DNA of 64,000 nucleotides from positions 1-64,000 of the forward strand of contig JBKBRB010000007.1 of NCBI GenBank assembly GCA_046292465.1, read 5' to 3'. The first letter of the stretch is position 1; every line of letters starts with the position of its first letter. Of the stretch, positions 8,975-17,405 are shown piece after piece. The translations under genes were made by a program, and so were the position numbers. Source of the DNA: JANWWM01 sp046292465 (lineage in GTDB: Bacteria; Bacteroidota; Chlorobiia; Chlorobiales; Thermochlorobacteraceae). A model generated the notes under the pieces. That model was not told the DNA's origin. It saw only the letters and a list, made by a program, of their open reading frames with translations, and did no database searches.

Positions 8975-9562
8975 TCACTCGACAAGTTTGAACTTTAGCG
9001 GAATACGTGAATATGGAATGTTCATTCCGTCGCGTGGCAATTTCTCAAATTTATCGACAATGTCCATTCCGTCAATTACTTTTCCGAAAACGGTATATCT
9101 GCCGTTGTAGCTGCGATTATCGTTGAGGTTGATAAAAAATTGACTGCCTGACGATTCGCGTTTTGGATTAACATCATCATCGAGGCGTGCGGCGGCAACT
9201 GTGCCACGCTTGTGCGAGTGTTTGATTTCGGCAGGAATGGATTTCGGCGGAAGTGTGTCTAAGGCGGGGTTCGGCTTTTCTCGATATTCCGCGCCGCCGG
9301 TCTGAATCACAAAGCCAGGCACAATGCGATGAAACCAGAGCCCATCGTAGTAGCCTGCTTTGACCAATCTCACGAAATTATCACGATGAAGCGGCGTGTC
9401 GTCAAAGAGTTCGATGAGAATGTTGCCTTGTGAAGATTCAATAAGAATGCGGGGTTTTGTCGAAAGCGAATCCGCCGTTTGAGACGTTTTCGCTCGTTGC
9501 GCTTCACACCCAAACAAGAAGAGGAATAAGCAACTGGCGGCGTAAAGCGCAACAAACGGCAT
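8975..9562 (-). CDS. Lipoprotein cyclophilin-type peptidylprolyl isomerase
   Basis: A 195-residue cyclophilin with a lipoprotein signal peptide (hydrophobic residues 6-17, lipobox FLFGC with Cys19), so it acts in the periplasm. The catalytic strand is FHRIVPGFVIQTGG; SGSQFFINL and YTVFGKVIDGMDIVDKF complete the fold. It belongs to the same family as the neighbouring cytosolic enzyme and shares the IELFDDTPLHRDNF block with it. It is 14 bp downstream of the TPR membrane protein gene on the same strand, forming a likely run of envelope and folding genes. A periplasmic foldase role for exported outer-membrane proteins is an inference from targeting. Confidence 0.88.
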   Translation of the reverse strand: MPFVALYAASCLFLFLFGCEAQRAKTSQTADSLSTKPRILIESSQGNILIELFDDTPLHRDNFVRLVKAGYYDGLWFHRIVPGFVIQTGGAEYREKPNPALDTLPPKSIPAEIKHSHKRGTVAAARLDDDVNPKRESSGSQFFINLNDNRSYNGRYTVFGKVIDGMDIVDKFEKLPRDGMNIPYSRIPLKFKLVE

Positions 9563-9576
9563 AGAATTTAGAGCAA

Positions 9577-10236
9577 TTACTTTTTCAAGCGTGCAATAAT
9601 TTGCTCCGCACTTCGGGCGGCGGCTGATTGCGGATACTCCTTTTTCAACTTTTCGTAGACGGCGAGTGCATCGCTTTTTTCGCCTGCCAATTCGAAGTTA
9701 CGTCCTGCATTTTCCAAGTAAATCGGCACGATGGCATCGTTTCCGACAATTTCTGCCGCACGACGAAAGAGTTGCGCGGCTTTCTTGTATTCTTTCTTCT
9801 GTTCATAACACGCTGCTTCACCTGCTAATGCAGAAGCCTTGACCAGCGGCGAAGCACTTGAAATGCTTTCAAACGTTTTTTGGGCTTCGTCGTAGTTGCG
9901 CAGTTGGAAATAAGCATTCGCCAAGTAAAGTTTTGCCTGCTCACCTGACGGCGTGCCTGAATACACTTTCGCAATTTCTTTTAGCCCCATTGCGGTGCTA
10001 TCGCCTTCAATCGCGCCGCTGTAATTGCCCGCTTCATATCGCTTGATGATGCTTTCCAACTTGCCTGTGGCTTCTTGATTTTTGGCGTCTTGTTGCTGAT
10101 TCCAAAAAAATGCGCCGGCGATTGCCAAAAGAATCGCACCCAATACGCTTAAAACTGTCGTGCGATTTTTCTCGAAGAAATCCGTTGCTTGAAAAAAGAA
10201 TTCAGTGAAAAAGTCCGATTTAGTTGTGCTTGCCAT
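9577..10236 (-). CDS. Membrane-anchored tetratricopeptide repeat protein
   Basis: About 219 residues starting at MASTTKSDF; the longer upstream extension is rejected because it reads into the clpC terminator region and lacks family character. A transmembrane helix (about residues 22-40, TTVLSVLGAILLAIAGAFF) is followed by TPR-like helices (YLANAYFQLRNYDEAQKTF, then AACYEQKKEYKKAAQLF, then YEKLKKEYPQSAAA). This architecture resembles YfgM/CcmH-like inner-membrane TPR proteins that help periplasmic chaperones. It sits between clpC and the lipoprotein cyclophilin on the same strand, consistent with a quality-control context, but a specific function cannot be given. Confidence 0.75.
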   Translation of the reverse strand: MASTTKSDFFTEFFFQATDFFEKNRTTVLSVLGAILLAIAGAFFWNQQQDAKNQEATGKLESIIKRYEAGNYSGAIEGDSTAMGLKEIAKVYSGTPSGEQAKLYLANAYFQLRNYDEAQKTFESISSASPLVKASALAGEAACYEQKKEYKKAAQLFRRAAEIVGNDAIVPIYLENAGRNFELAGEKSDALAVYEKLKKEYPQSAAARSAEQIIARLKK

Positions 10237-10320
10237 TGTTTGCTGTTGCTTTATGAAAAAATTGGGACGCGAAAATACGAAATCGTATCCGAATTTCTGA
10301 ATCTTATCTAATCGCTCCAA

Positions 10321-10349
10321 AACAAAAAGAGCCTGCACGAAACAGGCTC
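10321..10349 (-). terminator. Terminator downstream of clpC
   Basis: On the minus strand the 7-bp stem GAGCCTG/CAGGCTC (7-nt loop) is followed by TTTTTGTTTT. It lies 22 bp after the clpC stop and ends the clpC transcript before the TPR gene. Confidence 0.8.
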
Positions 10350-10370
10350 CTTTGCGAGTTGACTTGCACC

Positions 10371-12920
10371 TTACTTTTGCAGTTCAATTTCGTTTGAAGC
10401 AGGTTCAGGCTTCGGTATTGATGCGGTAAAAGTCAGTTTATCTTCGCTTTCGTTGAGGTCAACTTTTACCGATGCGCCTTCTTTGAGATTGGCGCGCAGA
10501 ATTTCTTCGGCAAGTGGTTCTTCCAAGTGCTTTTGAATTGCACGACGAAGCGGTCGCGCGCCGTATTGCACATCATAGCCTTTATCGGCAAGAAATTCTT
10601 TGGCTTTATCTGAAATTTCCACCTTGATGTCAAGGGCTTTGAATCGCTCATTGAGCCCTGCTAGCATCACATCGACGATTTGTGTGATGTGCTTGCGCTC
10701 GAGTTGATGGAACACAATCACATCGTCGAGACGGTTAAGGAATTCAGGATTGAAAACACGCTTCAACGCATCTTGAATCGTGGATTTAATTCTGCTGTAA
10801 TGTTCGGTTTCATCGCTGATTGTAAAGCCGATTCCTCTGGCTTTACGCTCGATATCGCGCACGCCAATGTTTGAGGTCATGATAATGACCGTGTTTTTGA
10901 AATCAACGCGACGCCCTTGCGAATCGGTCAGAATGCCATCGTCTAAAACTTGCAACAGCATGTTGAAGACTTCGGGGTGGGCTTTTTCGATTTCGTCAAG
11001 CAACACCACGCTATATGGCTTGCGGCGCACTTTTTCAGTAAGCTCTCCGCCTTCTTCAAAGCCGACGTAGCCAGGCGGCGCACCGACCAATCGCGAGACG
11101 CTGAAGCGCTCCATAAATTCGGACATATCGACGCGAATGAGCGCATCTTCACTGTCGAAAAGCGCTTTTGCAAGGGCTTTGGCAAGTTCCGTTTTCCCAA
11201 CGCCTGTCGGTCCCAAGAAAATGAACGAGCCAATCGGACGATTGGGGTCTTTAATGCCTGCACGTGCGCGCCGAATTGCCTTTGCCAATTTTTCTACCGC
11301 TTCATCTTGCCCAATGACTCGCGCTTTGAGTGTTTGCTCGAGCTCGAGCAATTTTTGCGATTCTGCTGCGCCGACTTTGGTTACAGGAATGCCCGTCATC
11401 ATTGAGACAACGGTTGCAATCGTTTCTTCATTGACTTCATAGACTTCGTCCGAAGTTTCGAGCCATTCCTTTTGCGCCTCTTTGAGTTTGTTTTCCAACT
11501 TATGTTGTTCATCGCGCAGTCGTGCTGCTTCCTCGAACTTTTGCGCTTTGATGAGTTCGGCTTTCTGCTTCTTAATGACTTCTATTTGTTGCTCAATTTG
11601 AACAACTTCTTCAGGCACTTTCACATTTGCCAATCGCACGCGACTTCCGGCTTCGTCGAGCACATCAATCGCCTTGTCAGGAAACTGACGGTCGGTAATG
11701 TATCGGTCGGCAAGGCGCACGATAGCCTCAATGGCTTCTTTGGTATAGCGCACACCGTGATGCGCTTCGTATTTGCCTTTGATGCTGTTGAGAATTTCAA
11801 GTGTTTCTTCAATGCTTGGCGATTCGACCATGACTTTTTGGAATCGGCGTTCGAGCGCACCATCTTTTTCAATCGACTCGCGATATTCGTCGAGCGTGGT
11901 TGCGCCAATGCACTGCACTTCGCCACGCGCAAGCGCAGGCTTGAAGATATTTGCCGCGTCCATTGAGCCGGGCGAACTTCCTGCACCGACAATCGTGTGC
12001 AGCTCATCAATGAACAAAATCACATCTTTGGCAGCAGCCAGTTCTTTGAGCAGTGCGGTCATGCGTTCCTCAAATTGTCCGCGAAACTTCGTGCCCGCGA
12101 CCATGCTTGTCAGGTCTAATGCAATGACGCGCTTTCCAAACAAGACAGGCGAAACTTTGCGCTGAATGATTCGGAGCGCAAGTCCTTCGGCGATAGCCGT
12201 TTTGCCAACGCCTGGCTCTCCGATTAAGACTGGATTATTTTTCTTGCGGCGAGACAGCACTTGTGCGACGCGCTCGATTTCTTTTTCGCGTCCGATAACC
12301 GGGTCAAGTTTGCCTTCTTGTGCGAGTTTGGTTAAATCGCGCCCGAAGTAATCCAGCACCGGTGTTTTGGACTTCGGGTTCGCCGACTGCGCTGTGCCGC
12401 GCTGGGTTTCGCGCCGCAAGGGTGGTTCTGACATTGGCACGCTTCCTGCCTCAGCAAGGTCGCCTTCTGCCGATTCGCTTCGCTGTTCACGAGACGCGTT
12501 GCCCATCACTTCGTTCTTGACGTCGTCGTATTGAACTTCATACATGCTCAATACTTGCGCCGCCAAATTCTGCGGGTCCGAGAGCAACGCCAACAACAAA
12601 TGCTCAGTATCAATCACATTCGACTTTGTGGCTTTGGCTTCAATGTAAGTGCGCTTCAAGACCATCTCGGCTTGCTTCGTGAGCGGAATGTTCCCAAACG
12701 GCGGCAAACCTACGGTCGGTGGCGCATTCTGTTCAATGACTTTGCGCAAGTCATCAAGGTCAATGCCGAAACTCATCAGGATATTTGCAGCATTACCTCT
12801 GTCGTGCAGCAGTCCTAATAGGAGATGCTCCGTTCCAATGTAATCGTGTCCAAGCCGTATGGCTTCGGCGCGGCTATGTCTGAGAGCAGATTGTGCATCA
12901 GCGGAAAAATTTGCGTCCAT
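10371..12920 (-). CDS. clpC: ClpC, AAA+ unfoldase of the Clp protease
   Basis: An 849-residue Hsp100 protein that unfolds substrates and feeds them to ClpP. The N-terminal Clp repeat domain has two copies (RLGHDYIGTEHLLLGLL and VIDTEHLLLALL). The first AAA domain has GEPGVGKTAIAEGLA and the second GPTGVGKTELAKALA. Between them a short UVR-type insertion (QKFEEAARLRDEQ) marks ClpC rather than the long middle domain of ClpB. The C-terminal D2-small domain has YGARPLRRAIQKHLEEPLAE. The start fits the usual MDANFS-type N-terminus. It is followed by a terminator and preceded by about 500 bp of non-coding DNA, which should hold its promoter. Confidence 0.95.
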   Translation of the reverse strand: MDANFSADAQSALRHSRAEAIRLGHDYIGTEHLLLGLLHDRGNAANILMSFGIDLDDLRKVIEQNAPPTVGLPPFGNIPLTKQAEMVLKRTYIEAKATKSNVIDTEHLLLALLSDPQNLAAQVLSMYEVQYDDVKNEVMGNASREQRSESAEGDLAEAGSVPMSEPPLRRETQRGTAQSANPKSKTPVLDYFGRDLTKLAQEGKLDPVIGREKEIERVAQVLSRRKKNNPVLIGEPGVGKTAIAEGLALRIIQRKVSPVLFGKRVIALDLTSMVAGTKFRGQFEERMTALLKELAAAKDVILFIDELHTIVGAGSSPGSMDAANIFKPALARGEVQCIGATTLDEYRESIEKDGALERRFQKVMVESPSIEETLEILNSIKGKYEAHHGVRYTKEAIEAIVRLADRYITDRQFPDKAIDVLDEAGSRVRLANVKVPEEVVQIEQQIEVIKKQKAELIKAQKFEEAARLRDEQHKLENKLKEAQKEWLETSDEVYEVNEETIATVVSMMTGIPVTKVGAAESQKLLELEQTLKARVIGQDEAVEKLAKAIRRARAGIKDPNRPIGSFIFLGPTGVGKTELAKALAKALFDSEDALIRVDMSEFMERFSVSRLVGAPPGYVGFEEGGELTEKVRRKPYSVVLLDEIEKAHPEVFNMLLQVLDDGILTDSQGRRVDFKNTVIIMTSNIGVRDIERKARGIGFTISDETEHYSRIKSTIQDALKRVFNPEFLNRLDDVIVFHQLERKHITQIVDVMLAGLNERFKALDIKVEISDKAKEFLADKGYDVQYGARPLRRAIQKHLEEPLAEEILRANLKEGASVKVDLNESEDKLTFTASIPKPEPASNEIELQK

Positions 12921-13380
12921 TATAAATCCTTGTGGTTGAAATTATTGAAAACTGATTAAACCAAACTTCGTTAGCCAAACTTCTTGTTGCACAAGTGAGC
13001 AACGCTATCCCCCCACCGTCATCTTGCTTCTCCATTTCCTTTGCTTTTCAACTGTAATTACACGCATCTCTGATATCACACCTCCAACTTATCTCAATTC
13101 AAGCTTCAAATACTGTGCCAATTTTAACCTCCTCCCTGAATTCTCTTGCTTGAACCCTTGTATCAAGCTTAAATTATCCTTTTAGATACGCTTCATGACC
13201 TCACTTATACGCACAAATCGGGAAAAGCGTTTTCTCCTTTGAAGTATTTTTCTCAACTTTGCCTAACCTATGCCCATTTCGTCACCACCTTCTCAATTAT
13301 GGCTGACTTGCGGTTGACTTTATGACTGACTGACACGCAAGGAAGCATTTGTGTCAGATTGTCCGCCGAAATGACCGCAC
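12921..13380. other. Non-coding stretch upstream of clpC
   Basis: About 460 bp without a supportable gene. It is AT-rich with pyrimidine-rich runs. It must contain the clpC promoter on the minus strand, but no clear -35/-10 pair stands out by eye. No repeat, tRNA or known riboswitch was recognised. Confidence 0.5.
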
Positions 13381-13416
13381 AAAAATAAAAAAGCCTTGTC
13401 GTGTAACAAGGCTTTT
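13381..13416 (-). terminator. Terminator of the tRNA cluster
   Basis: A 9-bp perfect stem AAGCCTTGT/ACAAGGCTT with a 6-nt loop. Read on the minus strand it is followed by a T-rich run (13381-13390), 27 bp beyond tRNA-Glu, as expected for the end of the Pro-Arg-His-Glu transcript. Confidence 0.85.
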
Positions 13417-13442
13417 CAGAACACTTAACCCATGATGCTGTG

Positions 13443-13514
13443 TGACCCCAACGAGATTCGAACTCGTCCCGCTTCCTTGAAAGGGAAGTGACCTAACCAC
13501 TAGTCGATGGGGCC
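13443..13514 (-). tRNA. tRNA-Glu (anticodon TTC)
   Basis: A 72-nt cloverleaf on the minus strand: acceptor GGCCCCA/TGGGGTC with discriminator A, anticodon stem CTTCC/GGAAG around loop CTTTCAA (anticodon TTC), and T loop TTCGAAT. The 3' CCA is not encoded. It is the last gene of a four-tRNA cluster and is followed by a terminator. Confidence 0.95.
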
Positions 13515-13637
13515 ATGCTAATTCGGCGCAAACGCCTATTTGGAAAGAACGGCTTAAAACAGAATGTAAAGATACAAAACTTTTTCAAACTTCAAAAGAC
13601 TTTCGTCATCTTTTTCGTTACATTTCTGAAATCTTCG

Positions 13638-13712
13638 GGTGAAAGACGGGACTCGAACCCGCGACCTCCTGAGCCACAATCAGGCGCTCTAACCAGCTGA
13701 GCTACAATCACC
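13638..13712 (-). tRNA. tRNA-His (anticodon GTG)
   Basis: A 75-nt minus-strand gene including the extra G(-1) typical of tRNA-His, which pairs with C73. The anticodon loop is TTGTGGC (GTG) between CCTGA and TCAGG. T arm: GCGGG, loop TTCGAGT, CCCGT. The acceptor arm reads GTGATTG against CTTTCAC, which leaves two adjacent T-T oppositions (positions 5-68 and 6-67), an unusual feature. CCA is not encoded. Confidence 0.92.
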
Positions 13713-13756
13713 ATCGCCATCCTTTCAAAGACTTCTTTTGAACGCACTTGTTCTTG

Positions 13757-13830
13757 CGTGCCTGACTGGAGTCGAACCAGTGACCCACAGCTTAGAAGGC
13801 TGTTGCTCTATCCAACTGAGCTACAGGCAC
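13757..13830 (-). tRNA. tRNA-Arg (anticodon TCT)
   Basis: A 74-nt minus-strand cloverleaf with fully paired acceptor GTGCCTG/CAGGCAC, discriminator G, and anticodon stem ACAGC/GCTGT around CTTCTAA (TCT, reads AGA/AGG). It lies 44 bp upstream of tRNA-His in the same cluster. Confidence 0.95.
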
Positions 13831-13889
13831 AGGCTTCAATCCGGTATAATCCGATGCTTTGTGCACCGCACCCTTGTCGGCGACTTTTG

Positions 13890-13962
13890 TCGGGGTGGCG
13901 AGACTCGAACTCGCGACCTTCTGCACCCAAAACAGACACGCTACCAGCTGCGCTACACCCCG
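13890..13962 (-). tRNA. tRNA-Pro (anticodon TGG)
   Basis: A 73-nt minus-strand cloverleaf: acceptor CGGGGTG/CACCCCG, discriminator A, anticodon loop TTTGGGT (TGG), T stem GCGAG/CTCGC. It is the first gene of the Pro-Arg-His-Glu cluster. Confidence 0.95.
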
Positions 13963-14060
13963 AACCAATACGCTTCACAAGTCAATTGCGCTTGATAAGA
14001 AGCGCTTCTTCGAAAAGGACGCAAATATACGGCACATTGTTTCTTTTTGCAAGTTCTGCT

Positions 14061-15161
14061 TCAAGATTTGTATTTCGCCATCAACGCCGTGAACGCATCG
14101 AACAAGTAGCGCGAATCGTGCGGACCGGGCGACGCCTCAGGGTGATACTGCACGCAGAAAATCGGCAGTTTCTTGTGCCGAAATCCCTCGACAGTTTGGT
14201 CGTAAAGGTTAAGGTGCGTTAGTTCTAAATGCTTCGGCAACGTTTTTGGATTGACGGCAAAGCCATGATTTTGCGCCGTGATTTCAATTTTTCCTGTCAG
14301 CAAATTCTTGACCGGATGATTGCTACCGTGATGTCCGAATTTGAGTTTGTAAGTTTCCGCTCCTAACGCCAGTGCTAGGAGTTGATGACCTAAACAAATT
14401 CCAAACATTACAATTTCTCGTCCGGCTTTCTTCGGATTCGCAAGAAGTTTGATAGTTTCAATCGCATAGCCAACGGCTTCAGGGTCGCCTGGTCCGTTTG
14501 ACAGGAAAATTCCGTCAGGCCCCAGGCGCAGGACTTCTTCGGCGGACGTTTGCGCAGGCACTACTGTTACTTCACAGCCTGATTGCACCAACATTCGCAA
14601 GATGTTTTCCTTCATGCCAAAGTCAAACGCCACAACACGGTAGATTGGCGCATCGCCTTTGAGCGTGAAAGTTTTCCCGCGCGTTACCACGCTGGCTAAA
14701 TCCTGTCCGTTCATTTTCGGAACGGATTGCGCTTTCGCGATAAGTTTGGCAATGTCTGTTTCGGTTGAGATAACGCCTTGCATGGCGCCTTGCTCACGAA
14801 GCAATCTCACCAATCGTCGCGTATCAATGCCGCTAATGCCCATCACGCCTTGCGCGTTGAGGTATTCGTCCAATCCAAATTCAGCTTCAAAATTGCTGTA
14901 AAGTTTCGAGAGTTCTCCGACAATGAAGCCTGACGCCCAAACCCTTTCAGATTCCAAGTCGCGCGTATTTGCGCCATAGTTTCCAATCAGCGGATAGGTC
15001 ATGCAAACCATCTGCCCTTTGTAAGACGGGTCAGTTAGAATTTCTTGATAGCCAGTGTGCGATGTATTGAAGACGACTTCGCCTTGCGCCTCGCCAATAC
15101 GCCCAAAGGCGACGCCTTCAAAGAGCGCGCCGTTCTCGAGAACGAGCCTTGCTTTGATCAT
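14061..15161 (-). CDS. carA: Carbamoyl-phosphate synthase small subunit
   Basis: A 366-residue glutamine amidotransferase subunit that supplies ammonia to CarB for carbamoyl phosphate, used for pyrimidines and arginine. The N-terminal CPSase domain starts LVLENGALFEGVAFG and contains VVFNTSHTGYQEILTDPSY. The C-terminal class I GATase domain has the nucleophile Cys in MFGICLGHQLLALALG and the His-Glu pair in YHPEASPGPHDS. Length and order are normal. carB is not in the window. It lies 14 bp downstream of yajC on the same strand, so the two may be co-transcribed. Confidence 0.96.
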   Translation of the reverse strand: MIKARLVLENGALFEGVAFGRIGEAQGEVVFNTSHTGYQEILTDPSYKGQMVCMTYPLIGNYGANTRDLESERVWASGFIVGELSKLYSNFEAEFGLDEYLNAQGVMGISGIDTRRLVRLLREQGAMQGVISTETDIAKLIAKAQSVPKMNGQDLASVVTRGKTFTLKGDAPIYRVVAFDFGMKENILRMLVQSGCEVTVVPAQTSAEEVLRLGPDGIFLSNGPGDPEAVGYAIETIKLLANPKKAGREIVMFGICLGHQLLALALGAETYKLKFGHHGSNHPVKNLLTGKIEITAQNHGFAVNPKTLPKHLELTHLNLYDQTVEGFRHKKLPIFCVQYHPEASPGPHDSRYLFDAFTALMAKYKS

Positions 15162-15175
15162 GGGTTGAGCAAATT

Positions 15176-15535
15176 TTATATCGATTCTAATTTTTCGCCT
15201 GCTTCCGATTTTTCAACGGTTGAGATTGCGGAGCGATCGAAGCGGAGTTTCACGCCGCCTGCATCGATGAGCACCGTCTTCTTTTCCGCGTTGATTTCCA
15301 CGACCGTGCCGTGCAAGCCGCCGATGGTTACCACTCGATCGCCTTTTTTGAGCGCATCTAAGACTTTTTCGCGCTCTTTTTGTTTCTTTTGTTGTGGACG
15401 AATCATAAAGAAATAAAACACGGCGATAATCAGCACGAAGGGAATCAGTTGCACGAGTGGATTGGGCTCTGCGCCTCCTTCAGACGGTGGCGGCGCAAAG
15501 AAGAATAGACTTGTGAGAAAATTGAGCAGAATCAT
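15176..15535 (-). CDS. yajC: Preprotein translocase accessory subunit YajC
   Basis: About 119 residues from the ATG at 15535; the longer reading upstream is not family-like. One transmembrane helix (LVQLIPFVLIIAVFYFFMI) is followed by the YajC signature RPQQKKQKEREKVLDALKKG and the small beta domain DRVVTIGGLHGTVVEI. YajC joins SecDF at the Sec translocon in the inner membrane. The short hydrophobic N-terminus before the Pro-rich loop is usual in Bacteroidota homologues. Confidence 0.93.
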   Translation of the reverse strand: MILLNFLTSLFFFAPPPSEGGAEPNPLVQLIPFVLIIAVFYFFMIRPQQKKQKEREKVLDALKKGDRVVTIGGLHGTVVEINAEKKTVLIDAGGVKLRFDRSAISTVEKSEAGEKLESI

Positions 15536-15673
15536 ATCCAAAAATGTTTTGTTAAAAATGCGCGTGAAGATACGGCTTTTGTCAGGGCTTTTCAATGCAC
15601 CAGAAAACATTTGCCGCTATCCTCCGAAACTTTCTTCTTAATTTGGCAACGCTTTTAATCACAACTTTTATCA

Positions 15674-16363
15674 ATGGGCGCACTGATTGGACTTTTCATC
15701 GTCTCGCTTTGGCTTCTTCATCTTGTTTATCTTTTATTCAACGACTCGCTCACGCTCTCGACGCCGATGAGTTATGTTCACTTAGCCATTCAAGGCTATT
15801 TGACGACAGGGCTTTTCATCACTGCACACGACGCAATGCACGGCACTGTGAGCCGTGTTCGGTGGCTCAACCACGCGCTTGGCTTTCTTGCATGCTTTCT
15901 TTTTGCCGCGATGAGCTACAGGCGTTTGCGTCTTAATCACTTCAAGCATCACGAGGCACCTGCTTCGGAAACCGACCCCGACTTCAATGTGCACTCGCAA
16001 AACTTCTTTGTTTGGTTCGGCTCTTTTATTTGGCGATATAAGACTTGGGCGCAAATCATTACGATGGCAAGCCTTTACAACCTCTTTGAGTATGGGCTGG
16101 GGATTCCTGAAACGCGCATTTGGCTCTTTTGGGTTGTGCCGTGCATTTGGGGCGCGTTGCAACTGTTTTACTTCGGCACGTATTTGCCGCACCGCTTGCC
16201 ACAAACACAAGATATGACGCCGCACAACGCGCGCTCACAAACGCGCAATCATGCTTGGGCAATGCTTTCATGTTACTTTTTTGGCTATCACTGGGAGCAC
16301 CATCATTCTCCGAAAACAGAGTGGTGGAAACTTTGGAAAATTAAAGACGAACGTGTAAGATAA
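15674..16363 (+). CDS. crtW: CrtW-type beta-carotene ketolase / fatty-acid hydroxylase superfamily
   Basis: A 229-residue membrane diiron enzyme. The histidine boxes are HDAMHG (about residue 50), HFKHH and HWEHHH, and the region FGTYLPHRLP is typical of CrtW ketolases rather than acyl desaturases. CrtW introduces 4-keto groups into beta-ionone rings (beta-carotene to echinenone and canthaxanthin, or the equivalent on gamma-carotene). Several hydrophobic segments agree with an integral membrane enzyme. No other carotenoid gene is nearby. The ATG at 15674 gives the usual short N-terminus. The substrate is inferred from the family. Confidence 0.78.
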   Translation: MGALIGLFIVSLWLLHLVYLLFNDSLTLSTPMSYVHLAIQGYLTTGLFITAHDAMHGTVSRVRWLNHALGFLACFLFAAMSYRRLRLNHFKHHEAPASETDPDFNVHSQNFFVWFGSFIWRYKTWAQIITMASLYNLFEYGLGIPETRIWLFWVVPCIWGALQLFYFGTYLPHRLPQTQDMTPHNARSQTRNHAWAMLSCYFFGYHWEHHHSPKTEWWKLWKIKDERVR

Positions 16364-16414
16364 ACCCCGTTGCATTTTTGAACTGCTTCTTATGCGACCT
16401 AAACTTTTTCACCG

Positions 16415-16975
16415 ATGATAGAACACGAGACCCTGCGCACTGGCATTCTCCTGATTGCAAATGCCGAACTGCAAGACCGAAATTTTCGCCGAACTGTTGT
16501 GCTTCTGTGCGAACACAACGACGACGGCACTTTCGGCTTGATTCTCAATCGCCCGCTCGAGTTGAGCATGATGGAAGTTGTTGATGATTACACAGGCGAA
16601 AATCTCCCGCTTCATTGGGGCGGTCCTGTTCAGCCGAACACGATTCATGTGCTTCACCGCTACGGAAATCTTGTGAGCGACTGCGCCGAAGTTGCCGATG
16701 GCGTTTATTGGGGCGGCGATTTTGAACAAATTAAATCCCTAATCAACACCCGCCAAGTCGACCCACACGGCTTCAAGTTCTTCCTCGGCTATTCAGGTTG
16801 GGGCGAAGGACAATTAGCCTACGAAATGCAAGGACACTCTTGGTATCTTTTTCCTGCAGACGCCCATATCGTTTTTGAAGAAGATGCCGCACGTATGTGG
16901 AGCCGCGTCTTGCGCAAAAAAGGCGGTGATTATGCCATCGTCGCCATGTTTCCACAAGACCCGCAGTTGAATTAA
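16415..16975 (+). CDS. yqgE: YqgE/AlgH family protein (UPF0301)
   Basis: A 186-residue protein of UPF0301. Seen: the N-terminal TGILLIANAELQDRNFRRTV, then LILNRPLELSM, then HWGGPVQPNTIHVLH and the conserved FFLGYSGWGEGQLAYEMQ. Members are widespread and non-enzymatic as far as known; AlgH was first linked to alginate regulation in Pseudomonas. No operon partner is evident: crtW ends 51 bp upstream on the same strand and tRNA-Ser follows. Confidence 0.92.
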   Translation: MIEHETLRTGILLIANAELQDRNFRRTVVLLCEHNDDGTFGLILNRPLELSMMEVVDDYTGENLPLHWGGPVQPNTIHVLHRYGNLVSDCAEVADGVYWGGDFEQIKSLINTRQVDPHGFKFFLGYSGWGEGQLAYEMQGHSWYLFPADAHIVFEEDAARMWSRVLRKKGGDYAIVAMFPQDPQLN

Positions 16976-17087
16976 AACTTTCTTCACTTCTTTGCTTTTG
17001 CACGATTTTTTGTATATTTGCTGTCCAAAAAATTGCGCCGATGCGATGCCACATGCACGACGCAGTTTTTCAGTGTTTTTTGGATAC

Positions 17088-17169
17088 GGAGGAATCGCCT
17101 AATGGTATGGCAGCAGTCTTGAAAACTGCCGGGTGAAAGCCTGTGGGGGTTCGAGTCCCTCTTCCTCCG
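17088..17169 (+). tRNA. tRNA-Ser (anticodon TGA)
   Basis: An 82-nt type II tRNA: acceptor GGAGGAA/TTCCTCC with discriminator G, anticodon stem GCAGT/ACTGC around CTTGAAA (TGA, reads UCN), a variable arm (CGGGTGAAAGCCTG), and T loop TTCGAGT. CCA is not encoded (CA follows the discriminator). Confidence 0.95.
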
Positions 17170-17405
17170 CATTACCTTTCGTAGCATTTCTCACCTTTTG
17201 CTACAATTTTTCCGAAACACTCCCGAAATAGAAGAATCCCCAAATGCTTGAATTTCTCAATTTAAGCCAATTTCCAACCTTGATGCTGTTATTCCGCAAC
17301 TTTTGAGAAACACGACCAAAATTTCTGAATTATGAAGCATTTATTGCCCGATTGTTTCTCAGTTGGTCAAATTGGTGTCGCTTGTGTAGTGCTGACCGTT
17401 AAAAC

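Noticed and set aside
11472..12165. Long plus-strand frames opposite clpC
   Set aside because: Antisense shadows of a strongly conserved gene; no family features.
13515..14222. Apparent small proteins across the tRNA cluster (with RRDSNPRPPEPQ or WRDSNSRPSAP wording)
   Set aside because: They are antisense readings of the tRNA-Glu, -His, -Arg and -Pro genes, a well-known source of spurious annotations.
16984..17187. Minus-strand frame over tRNA-Ser (RKRDSNPHRLSPGS)
   Set aside because: Antisense reading of the tRNA-Ser gene; not a protein gene.
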